Origin: Semisulcospira habei
Lineage: Eukaryota > Mollusca > Gastropoda > Semisulcospiridae
Length of the DNA: 64,000 nucleotides
NCBI GenBank assembly: GCA_036245525.1
Contig: BTPG01000007.1
Span: forward strand, 164,669,160 to 164,733,159
Direction of reading: 5' to 3'
Shown: in pieces, positions 42,554-53,680 of the stretch
Layout: the number at the start of each line of letters is the position of its first letter
How positions within the stretch are numbered: the stretch's first letter is position 1
Program-made: the position numbers and the translations under genes
The notes under the pieces: model-generated
The model's input: the letters and a program-made list of their open reading frames with translations, nothing else
Told to the model about the DNA's origin: nothing
The model's database searches: none

Positions 42554-43565
42554 TAACCCCTTCACGGCCACTGGACGCAGGTTGTGTTTTTGAAATCATC
42601 GTAAATGCAACGTCAAAGATCCCAAGCAGTTAAAAAAAAAAAAAAAAAAAACATGGATGCAAAGCGGTTTCAGAAAAACGTACCCAGTGCGCAAAAGACA
42701 TCGGGCCGGCGTCGGCCGCCGTTGGCCCGCGCACAGCCTAAATTCACCGTCAAAGATCTCAGTCCAGCCGTCAAGGACCATGAACAAAACGTGGTTTCAA
42801 CAAGAGGTATAGATCCTCGTGAGCGCACGCAACTGCCGGTGCTCATGAGGATCTATAGCAGTGAAAGGGCCAAGGAAGGTTTCAGATATTTACATTCGTA
42901 GCAACTGGCTCTGAATGTTAACTCTTTCCCTGGCACTGGCCGCGGAAAATGTTTCTGAAATCTCCATTAATTCAGCGCCGGAGAATGTCATCTGCTCAAG
43001 GAACAAAGGCACTGTTTGGTGTCAGCAAGAGGCATAGATCCTCACGAGCCTCTAGCATCTGGTTGTGTATCGTTGTTTTCTCGTTGTTTTCATATAGATC
43101 GCCCGAGAAATGCTGTATTCTCTCATGTGTTTCAGTGAGGTTTCAGCATTCAGTCAAAGATAGAAATTACTGTCTGATGAGACATGCTGATAAAATCAGT
43201 CTGCTTTGATTTGGCCCAGTGGCGTCGTTTTCCACATCATACATAGATGTTCAGTCGAACATAGCGTAATGCCGATGATCTGTATGAAAGAAGTATGGAG
43301 TGATATAAACGTAGGCTCTCCTCAGCAGCAATACTTACGCGCTACTACGCTTCTTGGTCTCTGTTCAGTATTGAGTTATTGCTAGACGGGGAGTACTGTC
43401 TGCGGTGAACTCTCACCGGCGGCCGACGCCGGCCCGATGTCTCAGTTTGCGCACTGGGTACGTTTTTCTGAAACCGCTTTGCATCAGTCTTCCAGCTCTA
43501 CCAAGAACCATAAATCCTCCTGAGCCCACGCATCCTGCAGGTACTCATGATTATCAATGCTCCTT
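42553..43565 (+). mobile_element. Cluster of family B copies with a split family G palindrome
   Basis: Left-end phrases TAACCCCTTCACGGCCACTG (42554) and TTAACTCTTTCCCTGGCACT (42918). B hairpins at about 42800-42866, 43025-43060 (left half) and 43497-43565 (decayed). Arms 42656-42720 and 43418-43485 are inverted copies, identical by eye except for a 3-base indel, and include the family G block CATCGGGCCGGCGTCGGCCG. Nested insertion has obscured the individual boundaries. Confidence 0.8.
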
Positions 43566-43886
43566 TGCAGTCGCTTTTACTACTGTTCTTCGTCATTAGG
43601 AGGCTTAACTATGGCTTTAACAGATATACTGAGCTATTTATATTACTGTTCTTCCGGCCAGGTACCTTATGTATTCAAACTAGACTGAACTTGGATCTCT
43701 TGCTGTTGTCGATCATACCGAGATTGTCAAAACGAGCTGTCAGAAGCTTCCTGCTTTATTGTCTTTTGGTGCTGCGCATGATATCAACAGACATTTTGGA
43801 GCTACTGGAATTAGCCGGCTTAATTACCAGAGATATTGAGATATGTCCTCATGGAATCCACCTCCCAGCCCCTTCCACGGCAAGGC

Positions 43887-44095
43887 TGAACTCATTCAGC
43901 CCCGACTCACCACAGCAAGACATTGATCGAGCATAATCGCTCAAGCGTTGTGCCAGAATAGCTTGGCGCCCATAGGCGCAAAGCTATTCTGGCACCACCC
44001 TTGAACTCGCATGCACGATCTGTCTCTAGAACTGTAATCCTTCAATGGGCAATTTCAAAATGTGGGGATTTCGGTCGTGGAGTTGAATGTGTTAA
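43887..44095 (+). mobile_element. Family F element
   Basis: TGAACTCATTCAGCCCC at the left (TTAA mutated), GGAGTTGAATGTGTTAA at the right. Core TCAAGCGTTGTGCCAGAATA..GCTTGGCGCC / GGCGCAAAGCTATTC..TGGCACCACCCTTGAAC with several mismatches. Confidence 0.88.
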
Positions 44096-44108
44096 TAGTA
44101 TGTTGTAC

Positions 44109-44111
<3 letters not shown>

Positions 44112-44151
<40 letters not shown>

Positions 44152-44558
44152 TTTGGTATCGAATTTCTCACAAACGTACACCATACCATTAAGGGAATTT
44201 ATACTTCCTAAACTGTTTATTGCGGTCTAGACTATCACTGAGAGTCTTAATTTAAAAAAAAAAAAAAAAAATCTTCATGAACCCGCGCAGTTGCGGGGGC
44301 TCATGAGGATCTATGCCTCTTGTTGTCAAAGGTCTAAATCTATGTTCCTTAGACATAGAGCTTTTTGTTTGTTTGTTTGTTTGTTTTTTTGTTGTTGTTT
44401 TTTGTTTGTTTTTGTTTGGTTTTTTTGGTGGGGTTTTTTTTTTTTTTGTTTTTGTTTTTTTTTTGTTTTTGTTTTTGTTTTTTTGGGGGGAGGGGGGTTC
44501 TTGAATTAACGAAGATTGCAAAAGTACAGTCTGCTTCAGCTTGCACTGAACGGGTTAA
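44112..44558 (+). mobile_element. Poly-A and T/G-rich tracts around a truncated family B element
   Basis: Poly-A at 44112-44150 and 44253-44270. The hairpin CTTCATGAACCCGCGCAGTT..GCGGGGGCTCATGAGG has lost most of its left arm. T/G-rich sequence at 44366-44490 interrupts the right flank. The family-like end GCACTGAACGGGTTAA finishes at 44558. Confidence 0.7.
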
Positions 44559-44692
44559 CATAGGTGTCAGTTATTGTGGTTTTTCCGCAGCTTGGCAATT
44601 TGAGGAAGACCGGAAATTAACGTGAAGATGTGTGGTACTCGCCATCCTCGCCGTCGTTTGAAATTGCGAAACCTAACTGAACCTGTGATTCT

Positions 44693-44760
44693 CCCACCCC
44701 CACCCCCACCCCCCACCTCCCTTCACCTTCTGCCCCCCCCCCCCCCCCCCCCCACTTCCC
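44693..44760 (+). repeat. C-rich tract
   Basis: CCCCCAC units and a long C run. The poly-Pro frame is not a gene. Confidence 0.95.
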
Positions 44761-44778
44761 CGCCCTCTCGGCTGTACA

Positions 44779-45003
44779 TTAACCTTTATCATTCGGAATA
44801 CACCAGTGTGTGAAATAAGTTTGACTAAAAGAGTTCAAGAGTAGTGCCAGAATAGCTTGGCGCCTCTAGGCGCCAGGCTATTTTGGCACTACCCTTGAAC
44901 TAAAGCCATTGGTCTACATCCTTATCTGCAATACACTATAATGTTGCTTGCATATGGCAGTGTACAAATTTGAAGCTTTAAGCCTCAGTATGATATGGGT
45001 TAA
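44779..45003 (+). mobile_element. Family A' TTAA element, complete
   Basis: TTAACCTTTATCATTCGG at the left, CAGTATGATATGGGTTAA at the right. The core GTTCAAGAGTAGTGCCAGAA..TAGCTTGGCGCC has loop TCTA. Flanks match 17738-17945, which lacks the left end. Confidence 0.93.
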
Positions 45004-45221
45004 TAGAATCACCGGTTGTCAAAAATCCTAGCGCGAACACTGTGTGCATGAATTTTGACAAGTGCATTATCTGTAGAGCATGAAACGACCGCTTTATTTC
45101 ACAGAAATACACGTTTTGTACTTCCCAGAATAGTAGCAAGAAGCGCCGGTGTATGCAATGTTTTATAGCTCACACAAGATAATCTTTAACGATGTGGAAG
45201 GCAGGCCCCTACATTTTGCGT

Positions 45222-45288
45222 TCTGGTCTGTGATTTTGGACCTTACGACCGGAAGCCATAAGGTCCAAAATCAAAGACCTGCTTATAT
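45222..45288 (+). repeat. Family D hairpin
   Basis: TGGTCTGTGATTTTGGACCT..TACGACC pairs with GCCATAAGGTCC..AAAATCAAAGACC; a few mismatches. Confidence 0.88.
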
Positions 45289-45640
45289 TTGCACCTACGT
45301 TTCTGGTTTATCTGTAAATGTGCACGCTTGACATATGAAGATTAAAATTCCAGCTTTAGTGTTCCGCACTGATGCAACACTGCAGATTACGCGGATAGTC
45401 TCGCTTTGGTTTGGCGATAAGGAGGCTTCTAAATGCCCGAACGAATGATGTGCCTCGTTCTGGTGTTACGAAAACGAGGCCCCATCAATTGTCCGGATGA
45501 ACTTATGACATTTGTGATGACAGCTCAAGCGGGCTGGTAACAGGAAGTTTTCAAGATCTTTGCGGTATATTTTGGAGACATCTATTTCGTGGTTTGATTG
45601 CCTACTGAATCAGTTGTTTTCTTTAAACAGAAAATCAGTA

Positions 45641-45724
45641 TTAACCTTTAGGATGTCGGTGGCGCTCTTTGTCGCGCTGATTCCTGCAGGAACCATTGCG
45701 ACAAAAAGAGCTACCGACAAGAAC
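45641..45724 (+). mobile_element. Family C palindrome
   Basis: TTAACCTTTAGGATGTCGGT..GGCGCTCTTTGTCGC / GCGACAAAAAGAGC..TACCGACAAGAACGG around GATTCCTGCAGGAACC. TTAA is kept only on the left. Confidence 0.85.
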
Positions 45725-45932
45725 GGAGTTGTCTTTCTATGGAAGTTAATGCTTTGAATTTAAGGAATATTCGAGGGGGTCGGGTGGCGTGCGGGGTAGA
45801 ATACACGCCAGAGGGACTAAGAAGTGAGTGTGCACCTTGCTTTGCTGCTTTTGAAAATAAAAGAACAACAGAAAATGCTATACAGTGTGAAATACAAGGA
45901 AGTAAACCTTCTCGATTCAATTTGAGTACAGT

Positions 45933-45933
<1 letters not shown>

Positions 45934-45974
<41 letters not shown>

Positions 45975-45978
45975 CCTC

Positions 45979-46070
<92 letters not shown>

Positions 46071-46115
46071 AGCCTGCGCACCTATTCTTTTATCCTTGGA
46101 AAATAAAGTTTCATT

Positions 46116-46160
<45 letters not shown>
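45934..46160 (+). repeat. (CT)n runs separated by the AATAAA segment
   Basis: CT units with CCTCTC interruptions, then the TGCGCACCTATTCTTTTATC..AATAAAGTTTCATTTCAT segment (46073-46120), then CT again. Compare 27341-27513. Confidence 0.95.
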
Positions 46161-46167
<7 letters not shown>

Positions 46168-46596
46168 AGTCTCTCTCTCATCCGCACCTTGTTTGCGTAA
46201 GCCGAGCACACATTTGCTTTTTGCCTAATGTAAAGTAAGTGTGTGAGTGCGAGCGTGCTTGTGTGTGCGCGCGTGCGTGCTTGTGCGTGCACACACACAC
46301 GTGAGTAAATACCCGCTTTCCCAACTAATTTTCTAACCGCCAGGCAACTTTTACCTTATTAACCCTTACTCTTAAAAAAAAAAACGAACACAAACCATGG
46401 GCATAGCCGGCTCCTTTTAATATCCGTGTGCACTTTGGACAGATTGTGTGATAGAGGTTGCAGTGATAAGTGTCCATCCGCGGACAACTGTCATTCGGCT
46501 GTTCCGCTGTTTGGTTCTGTTCTGTGCTGTTCTGTTTTGATCTGCTCTGCTCCGTTTTGTACTGTACTGTTAAAAATGCGCTGTGCTGTGCTCAGC

Positions 46597-46680
46597 CTAA
46601 ATCCTTTGGCTGTCGGTAGCGGTTTTGTCGCGTGCAGAAATCGTCGCGACAAACACCACCACCGACAGCCAAAGGGTTAA
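46597..46680 (+). mobile_element. Family C palindrome sharing its right TTAA
   Basis: CTAAATCCTTTGGCTGTCGG..TAGCGGTTTTGTCGC / GCGACAAACACCACC..ACCGACAGCCAAAGGGTTAA. The right TTAA (46677-46680) is also the left end of the next element. Confidence 0.88.
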
Positions 46681-46872
46681 AGTCAACATTTTCACATTTG
46701 GGAGCGGTCCTCTGAAGACGATATGACTAAGACGGCAGAACGAGCATGACAGTTCAAGGGTGATGCCAGAATAGCTTGGCGCCTTGAGGCGCCAAGCTAT
46801 TCTGGCACCACCCTTGAACTATCATGACCGGTTCTTAACTCGTTGTTGTGTTCTTAGGGTTTAGCAGGTTAA
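46677..46872 (+). mobile_element. Family F element
   Basis: It starts at the shared TTAA; the right end is TTAGCAGGTTAA. The core ACAGTTCAAGGGTGATGCCA..GAATAGCTTGGCGCC / GGCGCCAAGCTATTC..TGGCACCACCCTTGAACT is nearly perfect with loop TTGA. The outer arms are diverged. Confidence 0.88.
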
Positions 46873-48619
46873 AACGTGGACGACATGACAGATCGTGCGT
46901 ATGCTGCGTTTTGAAGGGTGTGGACTGAGTAATTTGAGTGCAAAGCGTTTGACAGGTAAATAAAAACATACAGCGATCTAATAGCTGCGTTACGACCTGC
47001 CTAGCTTTAAATGTGTATGCACTCGGATTTTTTCCTAGGGGCAAGGACTGCAGTATGTCCATGCGGAACATCTTGAACGAATAACAGGCTTGGCATGTAC
47101 CAAGAACGCTCTTCTGAATGCGCCAAGCCTTTGTCAAAAAACGCGACAAGCAGAATGCAAAATATCAATCAAACATTTTTTTTTTAATTTACAAGATGAC
47201 TCATGCCAACTGAATTCTTTTTCCAATTCATAACATTCCTAATGCGCGAAATTTCCATCTGCATATTATGAAGTAGGATTCTTTTGTCTGGCCGAAGAAA
47301 AGTGAAATGTCCTTTGCAAATTTCTCAGACAAAATTCTGTTTTAAACAAACTAAATTGAACATCACCATGTAATTGTAGCCAAGAAGTGCCACTTTCAAA
47401 TGAAGCCCAGCGCATAAGCACAATTTAACCTAGCCGTGGAAATCTGGAAGGAAAAAGGTCATAATGTTGCAGTCTGTGTGAACGTTGGAGGAGTGGATTA
47501 CTGACGTCACGTAAAAGAAAATACCACCGACATGTTTCGTAGGGATATACTGTTAACACGTTTTGTACGGAAAAACCATCGACATGTTTTGTAGAGAACA
47601 ATGTTGTGACCGGAACATTGTCCGACACATTTTCGATTACTGGACTCTGCGGAACCTTTCACGGACTTTCCCGGCAATCCACTCACGCAAATTTCAAACG
47701 CCTTTAGAGGTTTACTATCACGACTGCCCCAAATGCGGCAATGCAATCTGGTGCTAACACTGTTCTGTGTATGTCTGACCCTGCCATATGACATCACTGA
47801 GTGAATTGTGACGGCCAGTTTTGGCTGAGGCTGCATCGCGTTTTGATAACCATTTCACCGACTTTCATATTCAAAGGCCTATTACTCCGAAACTAAATCG
47901 GATCCGAAGCACAGTTTTCTCTAACCTATTCACTGCATGAACAATGACTGTACGAGAAATGGCTTTTGTATCTCTAGATCCACAGGCAGGATATCGAACG
48001 CGGAAGTGTCATGTAGCCTAATTTGTCGCGTTTCTTTAGTCAAAGGCTATATTTTGAGCAAGGATTGTCAGCTTCAGCTTGACTCAGTGCTTGATTTAAT
48101 TTCCGGTGACGCTAACCTGTACATCGGCACTACGAATGGTTGTTAATAACTCAGATTCTGTCAAATAATGTAAGTTGTTCCCACTGACAGTGAGGAATCA
48201 GTACGCATGGACCGCCACGTCGAACAACCTGACAAGAACCTCAAACTGGGGGTGGAAATGAGGCCATTAACGGCATAAACATAAATAACTGAACGCCAAC
48301 AGTAAACACCACATATATTTTAATCAGCATATAAAACTAAATCAAAGGCCCATGACATCTCCATTAAACTGTTTCTTATCATAATTCAATAACGAGCCTA
48401 AAAGATCTCCATGCCGGCAATGATATTCCGGTGTCTCAAAATGCCAATTTCTGCACATGATATGTTCGTTCCACCCCCACCCCCACCCCCCGTCCCCCCC
48501 CCCCAGCTCCGAGTGCCCATCCCCACCCCCCGATCGCCCCCCGCCCCCCAAGCAAATGCATCTTCTTGTTATGAGTGTGTTTCAGCCATTGTTCTTTTAG
48601 AAGACACATTACTTAACCT
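46873..48619. other. No gene; a short degenerate tandem motif
   Basis: CGACATGTTTCGTAGGG, ACACGTTTTGTACGG and CGACATGTTTTGTAGAG stand about 35-45 bases apart at 47526-47600. A C-rich tract covers 48473-48550. No domain is recognised in any frame. Confidence 0.5.
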
Positions 48620-48905
48620 GGTAACCCCTTCCCTGCCGAGAACAAATGAAAACGATACAACTGCAAAAGACATGCGGGGGCTCATGAAGATCTATGTTTC
48701 TTGCTGATGCTCATTTGAATCCATGCTCCTTGGATGGTTAGAGTTCTTTGGAGTTGAATTAAAACGATTTAAGATGCACAATCTGGAACCGTGAAATGGC
48801 TACCGCAGAGACAAAGCAAACATACAATAACTGAAAGAGGCATAGATTCTCAATTAATGTCCCCGCAGAAACGGGGACACAGGAAAATTATGTGTCTTGT
48901 CGCCT
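48620..48905 (+). mobile_element. Family B element with most of the left arm deleted, then a variant hairpin
   Basis: GTAACCCCTTCCCTGCCGAG starts the first. Its hairpin keeps only GCGGGGGCTCATGAAGATCT. At 48838-48900 the variant AGGCATAGATTCTCAATTAA..GTCCCCGC / CGGGGACACAGG..ATTATGTGTCTTG has the same stem tip plan with a different sequence. Confidence 0.75.
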
Positions 48906-49197
48906 TTATTTACATCGGCGTTTTGTAGGTTGGGGAAATGCGAAGGGGTGACGGCCATTTTGTTATTACCTCACATAGAAAATAAATATTGAAGTTCTAA
49001 CATTTTTTTAGCAACGGTAAACGTGCTGCACGCAGAACACATTTTTAATAACTTGTGCTAAATAAACTAATTAAATCTTTTAAACAAACTTAAACGGCCG
49101 TTACTTAAAATGACACTTCTGTGTTATTACATGCACATTCGTTTTCGTTAATTAGGTTCGCGTTTCTTTTCCCTTAGTCCCACATCTATTCCATTAC

Positions 49198-49260
49198 ATC
49201 TGCAAGAGACAGATTTTGAAGTTGCAGGGGCTCATGAGAATCTATATCTATTGCTGGCTT
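49198..49260 (+). mobile_element. Family B half hairpin
   Basis: CTGCAAGAGACAG is followed by TTGCAGGGGCTCATGAGAAT..CTATATCTATTGC; the left arm has been shortened. Confidence 0.7.
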
Positions 49261-49602
49261 CAAAATGATGTTATCTGAGGGAAAAAAATAAAAAATAAAT
49301 AAATAACTAAAAAAGGGCGATTTTCCGCCTTCTTTTGTCGTTGTGGCTGCTTTTACCGGAGGGAGGAAATTCAAGAAAGGAAGAGCAACAAACTAGAGCC
49401 GGTATAATTGGCGGAGTAACTTGACTCTCTGCGCTTAGTGCATGCCAAGTTCATTCTCCTACGTGAAGCCGACTGCGCTCGCGCGCTCGCTGTCAGTCCA
49501 TCCTAAATATAGACATCTGGCTCGCGAGATTATGCCAAGTAGTGTGTTACGCAAAAAAGGAAGTAGTTTGAAGCGCACCTTCACTTTTTCATTGCGAACA
49601 GT

Positions 49603-49680
49603 GTAGCCGGGTGGTTCAGATAGCACAGCGTTGGACTCAAGTCCAAATGGTCGTGGGTTAGACCCGCAGCAAGGGCTAAA
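49603..49680 (+). repeat. tRNA-Leu-like head (SINE or tRNA pseudogene)
   Basis: GGGTGGTTCAGATAGCACAG is A-box-like. TTGGACTCAAGTCCAA forms an anticodon-arm-like stem with CAA in the loop, and GGTCGTGGGTTAGACCC is B-box-like. The acceptor ends (GTAGCCG / AGGGC) do not pair well, so I call a tRNA-derived repeat rather than a functional gene. Confidence 0.6.
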
Positions 49681-49891
49681 ACATTTCAGACACTTTTCGG
49701 TGCCCCCGTCATTGAAATTAACCTTTAAATGTGAAACCCAAATTTATACACAAACAAGAAAGGCAAAGCCATTATGGCTCACGTGTATGACCGATTTACA
49801 TATGTGTGACCTTTGTGACAAGGGTTGGCTTCTGCAGCAGCAAAATCTATGTTTTCTGAAAATGTAAGCATTTTTCACACATTTTGTCAAG

Positions 49892-50870
49892 CCCCCGTGA
49901 CCCTTGACCTTTGTGATGAGTTGACAAAATTAGTATGTATAGGAAGGTCTTATCATCAGCTATCTTTGTACCAAATTTGGTTGAAAATTTTGCAAACATT
50001 TAGGAATACCTACAATTTTATCAAAAATCAGCATTTTACAAACATTTGCCAGCCTCTTGTGACTCTTGACCTTTCCAAGGGGTCATCCAAATTAGTATGT
50101 ATAGATAGGTCTTACCATCAGGTATCTCTGTACCAAATTTGGGTTTTAAGTTGTGAATAGTATTTAATATTTGAAAAAAAAAAAAACATCTTTTGTCAAA
50201 ATATGGCTATTTTAGACCTGTTTCCTGAGCTCTCGTGACACTTGACCTTTCCGAGGGATCAACCAAATTAGTGTGCATAGAAAGGTCTTCCCATCAGGTA
50301 TCTCTGTAGTAAGTTTGGGTTTAAAGTTTTTAATAGTATTTGAGAAAAAAAAAAAACATCTTTTGTCAAAATATGGCTATTTCAGACCCTATTTCTTGAG
50401 CCCTTGTGACCCTTGACCTTTCTGAGGGGTCATCCAAATTAGTATGCATAGATAGATCTTACGATCAGGTATCTCTGTACCAAGTTTGGGTTTGACGTTG
50501 TGAATAGTATTTGAGAAAAAAACATATTTTGTCAAAATATGCTATTTTTCACCTATTCCCTGAGCTCTTGTGACCTTGACCTTTCCGAGGGATCAACCAA
50601 ATTAGTACGTCTAGAAAGGTTTTATCATCAGGTACCTTTGTACCAAGTTTGGGTTTGAAGTTGTGAATAGTATTTGAGAAAAAATAAATTATGTCAAAAT
50701 ATAGCCATTTGTGACCTATTTCCTGATCCTCTGTGACCTTGACCTTTGTGAGAGGTCACTCAAATTGGTATGTTTCGAAAGGTCTTACCACAAAGTATCT
50801 TCGGGGGAAGTTTAAAGAGTGTGGCTTGAATAGTCTCCAAGAAAATGCCAACGTTAAAGTTTACCACGGA
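49892..50870 (+). repeat. Tandem array, six units of about 163-176 bp
   Basis: CTTGACCTT recurs at 49903, 50065, 50241, 50412, 50575 and 50738. Each unit carries a GTGAC(C)CTTGACCTTT block, AGGGGTCATCCAAATTAGTA, AGGTCTTACCATCAGGTATC and TTGTGAATAGTATTTGAG, with short A runs. Read on the other strand, the block holds TCAAGGTCA, an extended nuclear-receptor half-site. Confidence 0.92.
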
Positions 50871-50929
50871 CGACGGACGACGGCGGACGGACGACGGCGG
50901 ACGGACGACAGGCGACGGACGACAGTATC

Positions 50930-51835
50930 TATCGCCCCCCTCCAAGCTCTCAAAACAAACTCACAAACTCCATGTTCCTCACCGAGTTCGATCTCCTCCT
51001 CGACCACTACAGCACACGACCCGGAAAACACATCCTTCTTGGTGATTTTAACTTCCACTTCGACAAACCCGACCACCCCGACACAAAACGCCTTTGCACG
51101 TCACTTTCTAACCACAATCTTACACAGCACATCACTAAACCCACCCACCGACTCGGCCACACCCTCGACTGGATCATCACCCGCACCTCCGATCAACTCT
51201 TCCTCGACTTTGACACCTCCTCTGTGCTTCCCTCCGACCACCTCGCTATTCTCGTCGCCCTCAACCTACCTCCCCCGAAAAAGCCCAAGCTCTTTGTCTC
51301 TCGTCGCAAACTAAAATCTGTCAACCGAGAGAACTTTTTCGACGAAGCTCTCGACCTTCTCTTGGACCCCGTCTCCTCTCCCGATCTTGCATCCCATTTC
51401 GATTCCTCCCTTCGAAAACTTCTAGACACCCATGCCCCTGTCACCACCTGCTCCATACCCAACCGACTCCCCTCCCCCTGGCTCACTGACGACATAGCCG
51501 AGGCCAAGCGCGAGCGTCGACAAGCGGAACGCCGCTGGCGCTCATCCGACCTCACCGTTCACAGAGAGATCTTCCAAACCACCAGATCCAAAGTCTGCAG
51601 AATGATCTCCGACTCCAAACGCAAACACCTTCAAAACAAAATCCTGGAATCCACTTCTTCCAAAACCCTCTACGCTACCATGAACACACTCCTAGGCACT
51701 TATAAAGACTCTCCTCTTCCCAACACACACAGCAAAGAAGAACTTCCGTCCGCCTTTTCCTCCTATTTCTCCGACAAAATCCAAAACTCTGCGCAACACA
51801 CTCGACACTCTGCCTTCTTCGCCTTGCCTCCCTGA
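50930..51835 (+). pseudogene. CR1-like ORF2, endonuclease C-terminal half and linker
   Basis: The open frame from Met 50972 has HILLGDFNFHFD (the catalytic GDFN motif), HTLDWIITR, LPSDHLAILV (the SDH motif) and the linker SPWLTDDIAEAKRERRQAER. The N-terminal endonuclease motifs are missing through truncation. It ends at a stop created by a single-base frameshift near 51800-51835, just before TPFSGTPLSSFRPVSQDE in the next frame. Confidence 0.9.
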
Positions 51836-53435
51836 CACCCCCTTTTCCGGCACTCCCCTCTCGTCCTTCCGCCCCGTCTCTCAGGATGAAGTCCTCAAGA
51901 CCATAAAGTCCATGCCTTTCAAAACCTGCGAACTAGACCCCCTCCCAGCTTCCCTCTACCAGGACGGCCTCCCAAAACTTTTGCCCTTCATTACGGACAT
52001 CATCAACACATCTCTAGAAAATGGCTCCGTCCCCGATATCTTCAAGTCCGCCATCGTCCGTCCTCTCCTCAAAAAACACAACCTCGACCCAAACGAACTC
52101 AAGAACTACCGCCCAGTCTCCAATCTCTCTTTCCTGTCCAAGCTTCTTGAGAAGGTCGTCCTCAACCAACTCAACCTCCACCTCGCCGACAACAACCTCC
52201 TCAGTCCCTTCCAGTCTGCCTATCGCAAACATCACAGCACTGAAACTGCCCTTCTACATATCCTAAACGACCTGCTTCTCTCCACTGACTCGGGCAACAT
52301 CTCCCTTCTTACGCTACTCGATCTCTCTGCCGCCTTCGACACCATAGACCACTCTATCCTCCTCCACCGCCTCCACCACTCCTTTGGCATCACTGACTCT
52401 GCTCACTCCTGGTTTCTCTCCTACCTCTCCGACAGACAGCAGTCCGTCACCATCGACGGCGTCTCCTCCAACCCAGTCAGGCTCTTCTGCGGCGTTCCTC
52501 AGGGGTCCGTCCTGGGCCCGGTCCTTTTTACACTCTACATCTCCCCACTGTCCAACATCATCCAGTCTCACCACATACACCACCACCTCTACGCTGACGA
52601 CTCACAACTACTAGACAAAGACAAACTCGACAACACTCCGACACTACTGACTCGCACGGCTGACTGCTATGAGGACGTGAAAAACTGGATGACAGCAAAC
52701 AAGCTCAAACTGAACGACGACAAATCGGAAGCCATGCTGGTAGGCACTCGCCAGAAACTTTCCCAGCTCTCTCCCTCTCTCCACCTTCAACTCGACAGCA
52801 CCCCCATCTCCCTCTCTGACTCGGTCAAGAACCTTGGCGTTATCCTGGATTCCTCTCTTTCCATGACCAGCTTCGTCTCCGCCACGGCCCAGGCATGTTA
52901 TTTCCACCTCCGCCGCATCAGTCAGATCAGAAAATACCTCACTACCGAAGCTGCCACCAAACTCGCTGTCTCTCTCATCTTATCTCGCATCGACTACTGC
53001 AACTCTCTCCTTTCTGGCCTTCCTCACTCCACCACTCTCACTCTCCAGCGCGTCCTGAACAATGCTGCCCGCCTCGTCCTCAGAAAGAAAAAATCCGACC
53101 ACATCACTCCCCTGCTCAAGCTCCTTCACTGGCTCCCCATCCCCCAACGCATCCAATACAAGATTCTGTCTCTCTGCTACAAATCCCTGAACAACTACGC
53201 TCCTGCGTATTTCTCCAACTTACTTCACCCCTACACTCCTCCCCGCTCCCTCCGCTCCGCCTCTGACCCTCTCCGCCTCCTCATCCCCCGCACCAAACTC
53301 AGCACTTTCGGCCCCCGCTCTTTCTCAGTATACGGTCCAACCACCTGGAACACTCTCCCACTCTCTCTCCGTCAGAAACACTCGCTCTCCTCCTTCCAGT
53401 CTGCCCTCAAAACTCATCTCTTTCAACAGTTCTAG
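51836..53435 (+). pseudogene. CR1-like ORF2, reverse transcriptase and C-terminal domain, open
   Basis: The 507-residue frame from Met 51912 has PDIFKSAIVRPLLKKHNLDP, NYRPVSNLSFLSKLLEK (65-81), QSAYRKHHSTETALLH (101-116), LDLSAAFDTIDH (136-147), GVPQGSVLGPVLF (194-206), YADDSQLL (227-234), then WMTANKLKLNDDKSEAMLVG and a tail domain ending SSFQSALKTHLFQQF. All reverse transcriptase boxes are intact. It is split from the endonuclease frame only by the upstream frameshift, so the Met is not a real start. Confidence 0.93.
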
Positions 53436-53680
53436 CACTATATCACCACACTCCCCAGCCCAAGCTGACTGTCCTAATGTATCTTCACTATTTGTGTTAC
53501 GTGAGTCATTGTCTAAAGCGTGCGCATGCGTGTGCGAGTTGTGAGTGCGCGCTTAGAGTTATAATTATTATAAGATAAGCGCATTATAAATACCGTAATT
53601 ATTATTATTATTATTATTATTACGACCACTGGCCCCAAAAATACTCACTTTTGCTTCGCACGTGAGCCAAAAAAGCATTA

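Larger units (their letters stand above)
50925..53620 (+). mobile_element. CR1/L2-like LINE, 5'-truncated, one frameshift
   Basis: It begins inside the endonuclease (SIYRPPPSSQNKLT, in frame upstream of the first Met) and runs to the 3' UTR GCGCGCTTAGAG..AAGCGCATTATAAATACC and an ATT tail at 53597-53621. It is inserted in the GGACGAC part of a dispersed repeat; ACGAC on both sides may be a short TSD. It is the same family type as 600-3620 and much better preserved. Confidence 0.93.
49766..53680 (+). mobile_element. Tandem-repeat-bearing transposon of unknown class, split by a CR1-like LINE
   Basis: GGCTCACGTG (49773) and CACGTGAGCC (53661) form apparent terminal inverted repeats. Inside are six tandem units of 163-176 bp, a segment GAATAGTCTCCAAGAAAATG..CCAACGTT, GGACGAC runs (to about 50922), the LINE, then ACGACCACTGGCC. 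The layout (units of about 160 bp plus a short-repeat tract) recalls bivalve pearl/CvA-type elements, thought to be Helitron-related. That comparison is inference. Confidence 0.6.

Noticed and set aside
49603..49680. Functional tRNA-Leu(CAA)
   Set aside because: Anticodon arm and box motifs are visible but the acceptor stem does not pair; kept as a tRNA-derived repeat.
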